From Norana najaformis (taxonomy: Eukaryota; Annelida; Clitellata; Crassiclitellata; Hormogastridae): DNA of 64,000 bases. The stretch spans positions 12,958,722 to 13,022,721 of the forward strand of contig OZ029927.1 in the NCBI GenBank assembly GCA_964023275.1. The letters run 5' to 3'. Position numbers and translations under genes: made by a program. Positions within the stretch are counted from its first letter, which is position 1. Each line of letters opens with the position of its first letter. Under the pieces are notes generated by a model. It was given only the letters and a program-made list of their open reading frames with translations. It searched no databases and was not told where the DNA came from. Shown here in pieces: positions 36,979-48,204 of the stretch.

Positions 36979-37365
36979 ACATGTACATGATTGTACATGA
37001 TGTACAGACAATGCACATGTACATGATACATGTACAAACAATGCACATGTACATGATACATGTACAGACAATGCACATGTACACGATACATGTACAGACA
37101 ATGCGCATGTACATGATACATGTACAAACAATGCACATGTACATGATACATGTACAGACAATGCACATGTACATGATACATGTACAGACAATGCACATGT
37201 ACATGATACATGTACAGACAATGCACATGTACATGATACATGTACAGACAATGCACATGTACATGATACATGTACAGACAATGCACATGTACATGATACA
37301 TGTACAGACAATGCACATGTACATGATACATGTACAGACAATGCACATGTACATGATACACATAC
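36979..37365. repeat. 30-bp minisatellite, about 12 units
   Basis: The unit is ACAATGCACATGTACATGAT plus ACATGTACAG, nearly identical across the array and internally palindromic (GTACATGATACATGTAC). Because 30 is a multiple of three and no unit contains a stop in four frames, it shows four long open frames on both strands (136-234 codons). None is supported as a gene. Confidence 0.92.
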
Positions 37366-37889
37366 AGACACATGTATATGATTTTCTATAGCAACTGTAT
37401 GGGCATTGACCTCGACCCTGCAGTACGGCTGAGACCAATCACAAAGCACAGTACACACCTCTAATATCGACCCACAAATCTTAGAACCGGAAGCTATTTG
37501 TCCTCTAGACTGAATATGTGCCAGAAGGTAAATAGCTTCCGGCTTCTCATAAAAAGCATAGTTAGTATGCTTGTCATTAACAGACTATGCTCGCTTTTGC
37601 CAGATTTCCTTTCAAATAGTCTGGTCTACAGAACTAATGGGCGATCCAATAAATTTCGCCTATTTCACTAACACGGTAAATCGTAACACTTTTGAACGCC
37701 GATTTTTAAGAGCCTTTATTTGAACACTTTTTGAACAATTATTTCCTTAATACGGCCTACGGTAAATTTGAACATTTTTTAAATCATGCATATTTGAGCA
37801 CTTTTTGCTCGGAGTAGGCTCAACTGAATTTCCACCGAAGACGAATGTTTGAGATTCGGCCTTGTAAGTGAGTGTTTTTTATATTATTA

Positions 37890-37908
37890 TTATTTTTATT
37901 ACTGTTAC

Positions 37909-37962
<54 letters not shown>
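37890..37962. repeat. ATT trinucleotide microsatellite
   Basis: (TTA)n run. On the - strand it lies about 55 bases past the end of the endonuclease ORF and may be the AAT tail of that element. Confidence 0.85.
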
Positions 37963-38019
37963 GAAACAAATCTATTGTGTCACTTCAATTATGATACAAA
38001 TCTATTGTTGCTGGAGCAA

Positions 38020-39268
38020 CTAGAGCTGCTGTGGCGTCCTGGTTGGCACACTGGAAACAGGTCGACTAGCTGCACCTCCGAATCGCGTGATCTTGTATTT
38101 AAGCGCCGTGGTGAAGAAGCAACCCTGAGTTAGCGGTCGCGTAAGTGTAGAGCGTTCTGTGGGCGTTTCTTCGATGGGGCGCAAGAACTTCCGGTGTGGA
38201 TCGGACGAACATCCAGCACCACCAACTCCCTCCTCTTCATCGCCGTCGTCGTCTGCTTCGAAAGCGCCTGCGTCGTGGGCTTCGCTGACCCGAGCGTCGA
38301 CGTCTCCTCGACCTCGATCCGCCGGCTGACCTTCGACAGGCGGTGTGGCTCTTTGACCCAGAGGATCGGTTGGGGCCCGTCGGCTGGGTTTCGACGACCA
38401 GTTCCAGGTTCTCTCCTTTTCTTTAATCTTGGCTTCAGGCACGGTGATTGTTCTCTGGAATTGCCAGTCTTCGCTTAAATCTGGCTCCAAGAATGTGCCA
38501 TTAAAGGCAATCGCGTTAGATCGCTGGATGGCAATGGAGAGGCGTTGGAACAGGAAAGAAGTCTCCCTCTTATCTCCCGATGCTTGAGTTAAATGGCGTC
38601 CGATTTTCTTGATGAGGCTGAAGCCTTCCTGATTTATGGGGCCTAGAGTCTCGAAGGCCAGAGGGACGAAGCAGTGTGTCGAGAGAATATCACTGTATTT
38701 TGAGGTCTTTCGTTCTGCTGCGATCTCAGCAGCAGCACCTGCGACCACGGCTGTTCTGGATCGATAAGAGACTGCCAGAGTATCGATTACTGTGGCGTCC
38801 CAGGTCAAGCATTTACCCCCTTCCCAAGGAATGAGGGTTGCTCCATCAGGTCGTCGGCCGTCGGACCTAACCAATCCTGCTGGTTCTTTAGTTGATGGAA
38901 AGCCAGCCTTCACGAGGGCGCGCCACACGATGTCATTGATACAGGCTTGTCTTGCTGTTCTCCCTGGGCCTAAAGGGCATGCTAGACCGTGCGAGCCGTC
39001 CGCAGTGACCAGAAACCCACAGGGGCAAACGTGAGGGGCGCACAAGTCTATCCCAAGTCTTAGGCCTGTTGTGATGCGTACAGCCTCATCGTTTAGCCTC
39101 AAGCCGCAGGCACTTATGGGCAGCGCCAAAAGCCAGTCGCCAGAGTGTGGTGAAGAAACTGCCTTAAATCTGGCTTCGTGGTACTCGGATGTTATTGAGG
39201 CTCTGAGGGTTGCCAGACTCTTTTGGATAAGTGGGCGGTCCCAAGTTGCCTGTTTATGGGATATTGTT

Positions 39269-39270
<2 letters not shown>
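38020..39270 (-). CDS. Non-LTR retrotransposon C-terminal fragment: CCHC knuckle plus restriction-like endonuclease
   Basis: One uninterrupted frame reads from the AAT run at about 39270 to a stop at 38020. The first Met is at 39129 (369 codons), but homology-like sequence upstream (PHSGDWLLALPISACGLRL) shows the real frame begins earlier, truncated. Numbering from that Met: a zinc-knuckle-like C35-x-C37-x9-H47-x3-C51, then KEPAGL, RRPDG (93-97), a WDATV with D111, and KTSKY (141-145). This is the R-P-D...D...K arrangement of the restriction-like endonuclease of R2-type retrotransposons. No reverse transcriptase is left. The last 145 residues, with an acidic DDDGDEEE stretch, may be read-through of non-coding sequence. 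The family call is from motifs only. Confidence 0.65.
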
Positions 39271-39307
<37 letters not shown>

Positions 39308-39480
39308 AACAGACATTTATAACGCGCGCATTAACAACATCTTCAAAGGCGCGTGCAACGACCCTTAAAAAAGTCGATAGTAGGGTCGTGGCAAACACAC
39401 GCCGAAGCGCCCATCCAAAAAGCGGTTACTGTGAGGGACCTGAAGCAAGTCCCTCACTCACAATTCTATAGCGCCATCGT
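39269..39480. repeat. AAT/ATT run and retroposon tail
   Basis: (AAT)n then (ATT)n at 39271-39306, followed by AACAGACATTTATAACGCGC and AAAGGCGCGTGCAACG (as at 15405), and a TATAGCGCCATCG tail at 39469. Nothing else is recognised from 39481 to 40010 except GATGCTTTATTGCAGTCACC at 39656, shared with 35730. Confidence 0.6.
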
Positions 39481-40013
39481 TTCTTGTTTGTCATTCTAAA
39501 TATTGGCCCTGTCTCTAAGGCAAGACAAGCTCAGATAATTGCATATTTATTAGGTGCGCTCATATAGACCCTAAGTATTTGCAAATTTGCTTATTAGGCT
39601 ACTAAGATCAATCGGGTGAAGTGTGACGCAAACTCTTTCAATTTGCAGCCGATGTGATGCTTTATTGCAGTCACCGAAAATTATGTTAGGCCGGTATTGA
39701 AAAAGAGGATCGTCAAAGATGAAAATGTCATAAAAAGCCTACAAAGGAAAAGAACACCGCGTTGGGACTAATTTTCCTCCGGACAAATACATTAAACTAC
39801 TTCCGTCTTTTTGGCTTCGCCGCATTTGCATACATTCGTTGAAGGGTTTAGTAGGAGGAAATAGACAGTCTTTAAAAGCTGCACCTGGTTTCTGCTCGGC
39901 CAACTCGTATTGACAAGAGCCACTTTGCGCAGCTGGGTCGAATCCGGAAGCACTAATAAGCAGCTGGGGGTTTCCATAGAGACTGCCAGGAGACGTACTA
40001 GTAGATCCAGATG

Positions 40014-40302
40014 TTGAAATGTTTACGATGTCATTTGATGAAATGTTTATGATGTCATTTGTTGAAATGTTTACGATGTCATTTGATGAAATGTTTACGA
40101 TGTCATTTGATTAAATGTTTACGATGTCATTTGATGAAATGTTTATGATTTCATTTGATGAAATGTTTATGATGTCATTTGTTGAAATGTTTACGATGTC
40201 ATTTAATGAAATGTTTACGATGTCATTTGATGAAATGTTTACGATGTCATTTGATGAAATGTTTATGATGTCATTTGTTGAAATGTTTACGATGACATTT
40301 GA
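40014..40302. repeat. 24-bp minisatellite, 12 units
   Basis: Unit GAAATGTTTACGATGTCATT plus TGAT, with few substitutions. Open on both strands because of its period; not a gene. Confidence 0.92.
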
Positions 40303-40689
40303 ACAGAATGCCCTGATTTCAACTCTCATTTTCTCAATTAAAAAAACAGCAGTATGTAAATAGGTAAGTAAGTAAGAAAGAAAGAACGAAAGTAAGTAAG
40401 TATGCAAGAAGCAAGTAATGCATTTGTTAACACAACATATGGTACATACGGTAGAAGTTACAGTTATTTCAACGCAGAAATACTACTAATAGAGAATCTC
40501 GCCGTGCGAAGTAAAATGGAATCGGGAACTTGTCGCAAATGCGTTTGATTCCCGCTACAAGTCTTGCACAACATGGACACGTCTCGACAATAAAATCTCT
40601 GAGGCAGGTTAACCAGCAACGCCTTTTATCTTTCTGATGGGGGGCACAAAAGAGACATCGCATACAGCACCAATCGACTTAAATCACGT

Positions 40690-40955
40690 AATGTAGCGTA
40701 AAGTAGGATTAGGTGAGCAAGCAGTTGAACGAAGTTTCTATATTCAGTTAGGTGTGGTGTCAAATATGTTCCCAGGTGAAATTCGTTCCGAGTCGAGTTA
40801 AGTAGGGTAAAGTAAGATTAGAATAGCAAGCAGCTTATCGAAGCTTCTATTCAGTTAGGTGTGGTGTCAGATATGTTTCCAGGTGAAATTCGTTCCGAGT
40901 CGAGTTAAGTGAGGTAGAGTAAGATTAGACTAGCAAGCAGTTGAACGAAGAATCA
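40690..40955. repeat. 107-bp tandem repeat, about 2.5 units
   Basis: TATTCAGTTAGGTGTGGTGT at 40741 and TATTCAGTTAGGTGTGGTG at 40848. Both are followed by CCAGGTGAAATTCGTTCCGA and AGCAAGCAG. Confidence 0.85.
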
Positions 40956-41400
40956 GTCTGATGAGACAGAAAGGTGTATTAGCCACACGTGGCACGTATG
41001 AGAAAAGCGTGAGACGTCATGAGTAACTAATGAAATTCTGGCGAAGCTTCAAAGACGTGGACTGGGCTAACGATCCATCCAATATATGGACCCACAGGTA
41101 AAGACTATGTCTCTGTAAAAGCTAAACGTCTATAGATCCGGAAATCTTCAATCAAATTCAAGCAAATGCAGACAGTTAAATCGACACCGCTAATAATAAT
41201 CCACTCCACCTAATGTGTTGCTGAAGACATTAAGACGTCTCCTGTCTTCTCTGTCTCAGCTCAGACGCCTCAGACAGTCAGTAAACACATCCATTATAGA
41301 TCCGAAGTGTCTGGACTGCACTAGCATCACATATTTATGGCACTGAGGTATATTTGGACGAATTCATGAAGTTTCAAACACATACATACATTTAAGCGTC

Positions 41401-41558
<158 letters not shown>

Positions 41559-41869
41559 ACATGCATATGTGATTATATAAGGGGTATATATAAACAAATA
41601 TATTAAGGTGTCCAGGTGTGGTCTAGGTAACAAGTAACAAAAATTGTGGTCTAGGTAACAGGTAACAAACGAACATAGAATTAAGTTCAGAATCGTAGCT
41701 GCGTCTATCTGTATGTATAAGAAATTACCTCATCGTTACCAGCATCGATTTCGGACCGCCATTTTCTTTTCTTCACTGCTATCATCATTCTCGACCGTCA
41801 AGTGAATGTCCCCAACATGCAGATGCAATGTGCGCAGGAGGTTCCTACATGATTGCATTGCATACACTT

Positions 41870-42172
<303 letters not shown>

Positions 42173-42519
42173 CCTTGACAAACGCAGCGACAGAAATATG
42201 ACTCAATCAGCCGTTCTCTTAGGCTCGACTCGCTACCAAAGTAGCCATTCAGGACAGTCTGTAGTTGTATAGCATTGTATTAAGCGGTGCATTGTTTATA
42301 GACTGATTAATGTTCCCCTGACACAGTTCTTGTCGTCTGTTCGGTTTTCTTTTACCCAGGTCGACCCGATTTCTGCGTGTACAGAGCGCGCATGCAGCCG
42401 GCGCACCTTGCTTCCAATCCGTTGGATGTCGCTAAGAGCGCGAAGCAACCGCCGCAGCAGTAGCATCAGCACTGTCAGCATCAGCAGCGCGTCGCGTTTT
42501 AGTTTCGCGCCATTTTCAT

Positions 42520-42732
42520 CGTCACTTCCAAACACCACCCATCGTAACCGTCTGATTGCCTACCTGCCTGCCCGACTGTTGGGTCTCGATCTGGTACCGT
42601 ACCACCCTTCTTGCCTATCGATTTTGTGTTGACTGAGCGCCTGTGAATAAGCTGGTTCCCGCGACTTAGCTTTCGTTTGTTCCGTGCTGTAGAAATCTCG
42701 AGATTACGATTACGACTACGATTACGATTGCC
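42520..42732 (+). mobile_element. Family A SINE-like copy just upstream of the GPCR start
   Basis: CCAAACACCACCCATCGTAA, ATTTTGTGTTGACTGAGCGC, TGTGAATAAGCTGGTTCCCG, TGCTGTAGAAATCTCGAGAT, then four ATTACG-like tail units ending at about 42730. The GPCR ATG is 80 bases further on. Confidence 0.85.
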
Positions 42733-42809
42733 ATCGACGTCGCTCGCATTTATCTACTGCCACAATATCTACCATGGGCCTAGAAAACGGAAGTTCGTCC
42801 TGATCTGGA

Positions 42810-43794
42810 ATGGTTGTGGTTCAAAACCTGGACATGATGGAAAACGTGACCGCAGGCAACACGCCTGCCGAAGCATGGTACAACCACAGCTACCGCACCA
42901 TCTACCTGGTTCGACCAGTCGTGGGACTGCAGCCCTTCATCCTGACGACCTATCTGTTCATCTTCGTGCTGGGCAGCATCAGCAACGGTCTCGTCATCTA
43001 CATCGTCGGGCGATTCTCGGAAGTGCGCGTCCAGTCCGTCGCCAACTACTACATCTGGAACCTAGCGTTCGCCGATCTCTTCTTCAGCCTCACGCTCCCG
43101 TTTTTCTGCTACGCGACGTTCACGCATGACTGGCCGTTTGGAACCGTCGTCTGCAAGATGTCGCACGCCGTTCGCGAAAGCAACAGGTTCGTCGGCATCT
43201 TCATCCTCGTCGCTCTCTCCCTCGACCGATACGCAGCCAGCTTCTACAGCCTCGGGCTGCTGAGGACGATACGCGTCGGAAAGCGCATCTGTGCCTTGAC
43301 CTGGCTGTCCTCGACCATCCTGACGATGCCGTATTGGATATACGGGGGCGCGGTTGACGTGGATAACGGGAGGAACAGCTGCCGACTGTTCTGGAACTAC
43401 CAGACGATGAGGGCATGGCTCTACTTCCAATTCTCCGTCGGATTCGTAGCTCCTTTCGTCGTCATCTTCGCCGCCTACATCGGTCTCGGCATCAGGCTGC
43501 GGAAGCTGCTTGGAGGGCGACCGAGCACGGCTATAAAGAGACCGGGTCGGGCCATGACCCGCATGACCCTGGTCGCCGCCATGACATTCCTCGTCACCCA
43601 GCTGCCTTGCTACGTCATGGAGTTCGTCAACGGGGCCAAGGGAGTGGCACTGCAGTCGTCGGGGCAGATGGCAGACAGCGTGCCCGACCACGAGAAACGA
43701 CTCTTCGTCATCCTGACTTCCAGTTCGAAGATCCTCGTCTATTTGTCCAGCTGCTGCAACCCAGTCATCTACGGATTCCTCAACAAAAACTACA
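42810..43794 (+). CDS. Class A (rhodopsin-like) GPCR, peptide-receptor type; probably continues in a further 3' exon
   Basis: Seven-helix plasma-membrane receptor. The frame is closed by an in-frame TGA at 42801-42803, so translation starts at 42810 or at the MM at 42834-42839. Landmarks by residue: N12 and N25 in glycosylation sequons; GSISNGLVIY (helix 1, N59); NLAFADLFF (helix 2, D89); C115 and C191 as the expected disulfide; SLDRYAAS (DRY at 139-141); W165 in helix 4; P215 in helix 5; VTQLPCY (P266) in helix 6; NPVIYGFLNKNY (317-328) closing helix 7. The order and spacing resemble somatostatin, opioid and allatostatin-C type receptors; the ligand cannot be named. Helix 6 lacks the usual CWxP tryptophan. 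A donor ACA/GTGAGT at 43794/43795 leaves one base that would complete Arg of NKNYR if spliced; read-through adds only SEYEAAI. The exon is visibly more GC-rich than its flanks. The antisense frame 43062-43910 is a shadow. Confidence 0.9.
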
Positions 43795-43800
43795 GTGAGT
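43795..43800 (+). promoter_or_regulatory. Putative splice donor at the GPCR helix-8 junction
   Basis: GTGAGT directly after the NKNY codons plus one A. In related receptors this position is followed by Arg or Lys, which an A-start codon (AGA, AGG, AAA) would supply. No acceptor exon was identified within the following 20 kb. Confidence 0.55.
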
Positions 43801-43824
43801 ACGAGGCGGCTATTTAAACGCATT

Positions 43825-44465
43825 ATATAAATATTCACATACATACATGCATACATACATATATATACATACGTACGTACATACATACATATATACATAC
43901 ATACGTACATACATACCTACATACATACGTACGTACGTTGGTACATACATACATACATACATACGTACAAACACACATACATACCTACATACGTACATAC
44001 ATACATACGTACGTACATACATACATACATACATACGTACGTACGTACATACCTACATACGTACGTACGTACGTACATACATACATACGTACATACTGTA
44101 CATACATACGTTCATACATACATACATACGTACGTACATACATACGTACGTACATACATACATACATATATACATACATATGTACATATATATACATGTT
44201 CACATACTTATATATACATAAATGTATGTATGCATGTATGTATGTACAGTATGCATGCAAGTATGTATGCATACATACTCACATAGATATTGTATACATA
44301 CATACATACTTATTGCATACATACATGCATATACGCATTTATGTATATATAAATATGCAAATATATATATATGTATGCATGTATGTATGCAATAAGTATA
44401 CAAGTATGTATGTATACATACATACTTGCATACATACTGTACATGCATGCAAGCAAGCATACAAG
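43825..44465. repeat. CATA/CGTA tetranucleotide microsatellite
   Basis: About 640 bases of ACATACATACGTACGTAC type, starting just after ATTATATAAATATTCACATA, a tail-like motif. All overlapping frames are artefacts. Confidence 0.95.
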
Positions 44466-44489
44466 GCAGTGTTTACTTCATATGTAGAT

Positions 44490-44575
44490 CGTGTATCCTA
44501 GGGCGGATTTGAACCGATGGAGCTGCATCGACTGATACATCTTTCTAACCCGATAACTTCTGTAGCCCCGAACTA
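44490..44575 (-). mobile_element. tRNA-like SINE head fragment
   Basis: On the - strand the B box GGTTCAAATCC (complement 44505-44515) lies downstream of a weak A box near GGGTTAGAAAGATG. Too decayed to be a tRNA gene. Confidence 0.45.
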
Positions 44576-44900
44576 ACAAACCACCAACGAATGCGCTTCA
44601 AAAATCAATAAGCGAATCCAGTCAGTTTTCAGAGGGCGACCTGACTGCCGCCAGCGAGCCTACATCGAAAGAGTAATCAAAAGGTCATCAAGTTCTGAAT
44701 CGAATGAATAATTAACAGACCTGTGTGATAATATAAGTTGATTGCTTTGATGAGCCCTTATTAAAAAGGTCATAGATGACCAAATTGGCCTACATCTATG
44801 AATGTGTCATTAGGCCGATTGTATGCAAAGAACTGAAAGCCCGTCATAAGACCATTGGCTCTATACTGCCAAAGCAACCTGCTTCTCCTCAATTGTCTCT

Positions 44901-45064
44901 CCGTCCGTCCGTCCGTCCGTCCGTCCGTCCGTCCGTCCGTCCGTCCGTCCGTCCGTCCGTCCGTCCGTCCGTCCGTCCGTCCGTCCGTCCGTCCGTCCGT
45001 CCGTCCGTCCGTCCGTCCGTCCGTCCGTCCGTCCGTCCGTCCGTCCGTCCGTCCGTCCGTCCGT
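44901..45064. repeat. Perfect CCGT tetranucleotide array, 41 units
   Basis: 164 bases of CCGT without a single interruption. It is open in several frames on both strands, which is an artefact. Confidence 0.98.
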
Positions 45065-45890
45065 CAGTGAGGGCTTTAGGCCTGCTTTTCTTGTATTAAT
45101 CCTGGAAGGATAGGCGCTATGCGTAGCCAATAATCTTGCACCTATCGTTACTACCAACCAATCAATACTATCAAGAGATTCACTTCATATTCAAAATTTC
45201 CTGGCTGTGTGCCCTAGTTTCACATTATTATTTAAATTAGCTTACGAAGTCTAAACCCTACGAAATGCATTAAGAACAAAAAACGACGGAATGCAACAGA
45301 GAATGGGCTGAGAAAAACGGACTTCCAGAGTTAAGCCAGAGGGATAGTTCCGTCAAAGTGCTTAATAGCATGGAAGTAAATAACTGTGGCAAGATATCGT
45401 GGTGTCAGGCAGACAGAGCCGACCATTGAAACCAGTCGCCATTTCGTGTCAATAATTTCAATCGTAAGGTCCTTTACAGAGAATTATATCGATAGGGAAA
45501 AGTTCAAAAACCGTTATTACCATGCGAATGAATGTTCATGTTCAAGACCATAGATCTGGCCCACAAACCAGAGACTAATAAATCTCCCGCTTACAGAAGT
45601 GACGAATATGATTCCACTAGCTCTATTATAACTATCCCTGAATTATATTGGCCCACATGAAAGCCAAGAAGAAACGTCTCCATATAGATCTATAGCCTAG
45701 ATAGAAACAATGCTGATGCATCGATGGACTCCACCTGTGTGTCTCTAGGCAGCTTTTCCTTTTATAATGTGCCGTATACATTAAACCACCAATACGGGCC
45801 TTAGTTCTCACCTAAGGTCTACATATGCTCATATTTCATAGATGGATTTTATATAGCGTCTTTTATGATACAGACTTATGGAAGCGGCCA
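45065..45890. other. Unassigned intergenic stretch
   Basis: No gene seen. A possible tail motif TTATATAGCGTCTTTT lies at about 45851. Confidence 0.5.
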
Positions 45891-46185
45891 TCCGATATAC
45901 TGGAATATATGTACCGATATATAATACGGATATATACCGATATATAATACCGATATACATGTATAATATTGGCATCTATATATCGATATACACCAATTTA
46001 TAATACCGATATATGCCGATATACAAAACCAATATGTACTAATATATAAAACCGGTATATACCAATATATAAAAACCGATATATACCTATATATACCAAT
46101 ATATTATAATGCCGATATAAACAAATATGTAATACCAATATATATCAATATATATTACCGATATATATATATATATACATATAGG
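45891..46185. repeat. Degenerate AATACCGATATATA repeat
   Basis: Variable 12-16 base units built from ATACCGATATATA and ACCAATATAT. Confidence 0.8.
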
Positions 46186-46734
46186 GCATAACAAAAATAT
46201 CTGACTATACAAACCTATTTCACTCACAGTCTATGTTCGGCAATCAGTGGGATGTTATGGACAGGATGATATTGGATGGGATAAGATAAGGTCTGTCGGT
46301 CTGTCTGTTTGTCTGCCTATCTGTCTGTTTACCTTCTGAGAGCGCAAAGCCCACTGTGGGTGCACTAAACAGCTTCTACGAAGTGATTAAGCAAAAAATT
46401 TCAGAAGATCTACCTAATGACGTATCACAGAAAAAATAGAAAAAATTTAATACATCATAATTTATATAATATAAAAGAGCCTACCAGTCTCGGTCTGTGT
46501 ATATATGTATATGTAAATATGGCACATATATGTAGGAGCTTACATATATACAATGCATATAGTTCTATATGACGGCACGTAGAAGTGTGTATGTCTGAGA
46601 TAGCTGATAGAAATGCAGACTTGGACCAGCGTCTTTGTTATATGGGTTTTGCAAACCTTGGTAAACAAACAAATCGACAGCCAACATAAAAAGACTAAGG
46701 AACAGTCAGTAGACATGCAGGCTGCAGACAAATA

Positions 46735-46909
46735 AACAGACTAAGAGACAAATAAACAGACTAAGAGACAAATAAACAGACTAAGAGACAAATAAACAGA
46801 CTAAGAGACAAATAAACAGACTAAGAGACAAATAAACAGACTAAGAGACACATAAACAGGCTAAGAAACATATAAACAGACTAAGAGACACATAAACAGG
46901 CTAAGAGAC
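46735..46909. repeat. 20-bp minisatellite, left part
   Basis: Units of ACTAAGAGACAAATAAACAG, about nine, interrupted at 46910 by a LINE insertion and resuming at 48205. Confidence 0.93.
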
Positions 46910-48204
46910 TAATTTCACTCTACTGAGACACTCTTAACTCGACTTCTGTCTGATATATATGGTGCATATAGATCGTTCTCAAGTTACCTTACTTGCGTTA
47001 TTTGATGTTAGTGCTGCATTTGATTCTGTCGATCATGCTATACTTTTGGAACGTCTGTCCATTTCTTTTGGTTTATCTGGTAACTTTCTCGATTGGTTGG
47101 CCTCTTTTCTATCTGAGCGCACGATCTGTGTTGTTTATGGTCTGTCCCGCTCACCTTGGGTTCCTTCCTTGTTTGGATTGCCTCAGGGGTCAGTTTTGGG
47201 TCCCTTGCTTTATATACTGTTTACTGCTGACCTTGGCTCTTTGCTAGCCGCGTGCTCGGCTTCAAGCCAGTCTTGTGCCGACGATGTGCAGGCCTATGTT
47301 CATTGTTCTGCTTCTGATGCCGTAGTTGCTGTTCGAGCTATGTGTTGCGCTTCTGACTCCCTTGTGGCTTGGATGTCTTCAAATCGATTGAGATTGAATC
47401 CTTCCAAGACTCAATATATTTGGTTGGGCACTAGGCAGCAATTGGCTAAATTCAGTCTACCTGTACTACATTTAGAGTTTCCTCACATTACTTTCTCAGT
47501 CGATGTTTACGACCTCGGCATTGAGTTGGATCAGGAGCTCTCTTTTAAGGCTCAGGTACATCGTCTTTGTCGTAGTTGCTACTATCAGTTTCGGCAACTT
47601 CGTGTTGTCTCACGTTCTCTCTCAGTCACCTCATCTAAGACTTTGGTTCATGCATTTGTCATTAGTCGGTTGGATTACTGCTCTTCTTTATATGTAGGGC
47701 TCCCTGATGTACTGCTTTTGTGCCTGAAACATGTGTTGCGGGCGGCTGCACGGCTTATTGGTGGCATCTTTAGGTTTGGTCATGTCTCCGATTTCATGCG
47801 GGATGAGTTGCACTGGCTTCCTATGAGTCACCGCATCCACTATAAGGTCATCGTCTTTGTCTGGAACTCCTTGTTGGGTATTGCCCCTCTTACTTGAGGG
47901 AGCTTTGCCTACCTGTCCGGTCCAATTTGGGACGTGCTTCTCTTCGCTCCGCTGCTAGTGGTATCTATTAGTGCCTCGCGCTCGCACCTCGACTATGCAG
48001 CGTCGTGCTTTCTCTGTTGCTGGCCCAACCCTCTGGAATGGACTTCCTGTTATTTTACGTCTTCTACCCCGGGATTTTACTTCTGTCTTCTATTCTTCTC
48101 TTAAGACTGTTCTCTTTCGCCGAGGTTGGTTTGGGAGTGCTTCTGAGTAGCTTTCTTGAAGAGGCGCTATATAAGTTCTGTATAAATAAATAAATAAAAA
48201 TAAA
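46910..48204 (+). mobile_element. 5'-truncated CR1/L2-like LINE inserted in the minisatellite
   Basis: The TAAGAGAC unit core at 46902-46909 recurs at 48205-48212 and acts as the target duplication. The copy starts inside the reverse transcriptase (STETLLTRLLSDIYG) and ends with GAGGCGCTATATAAGTTCTG followed by an ATAA-rich tail. About 1.3 kb. Confidence 0.88.
46959..47897 (+). pseudogene. LINE reverse transcriptase fragment (312 codons open)
   Basis: Reverse transcriptase of the CR1/L2/Jockey type: LLALFDVSAAFDSVDHAILL, GLPQGSVLGPLLYILFTADL, a catalytic-site SCADDVQAY, SNRLRLNPSKTQYIWLG, and LHWLPMSHRIHYK near the end. After the stop at 47897 the conserved C-terminal part resumes in other frames (YLRELCLPVRSNLGRASLRS, then TSTMQRRAFSVAGPTLWNGL and LFRRGWFGSASE to a stop at about 48150). 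So at least two frameshifts occur. The 5' end is truncated and a frame change separates STETLLTRLL from IDRSQVTLL. Not active. Confidence 0.9.

Noticed and set aside
36754-37458. Long open frames of 136-234 codons on both strands
   Set aside because: They come from a 30-bp stop-free tandem unit; all frames repeat with a 10-residue period and show no domain.
40014-40302. CRISPR-like or coding repeat
   Set aside because: Units are contiguous without spacers; frames are open only because the period is 24.
43062-43910. 282-codon - strand open frame
   Set aside because: Exact antisense of the GPCR exon; its composition is a shadow of GC-rich codons on the other strand.
44776-45157. Frames of repeated VRPS or DGRT residues
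   Set aside because: Translations of the perfect CCGT array.
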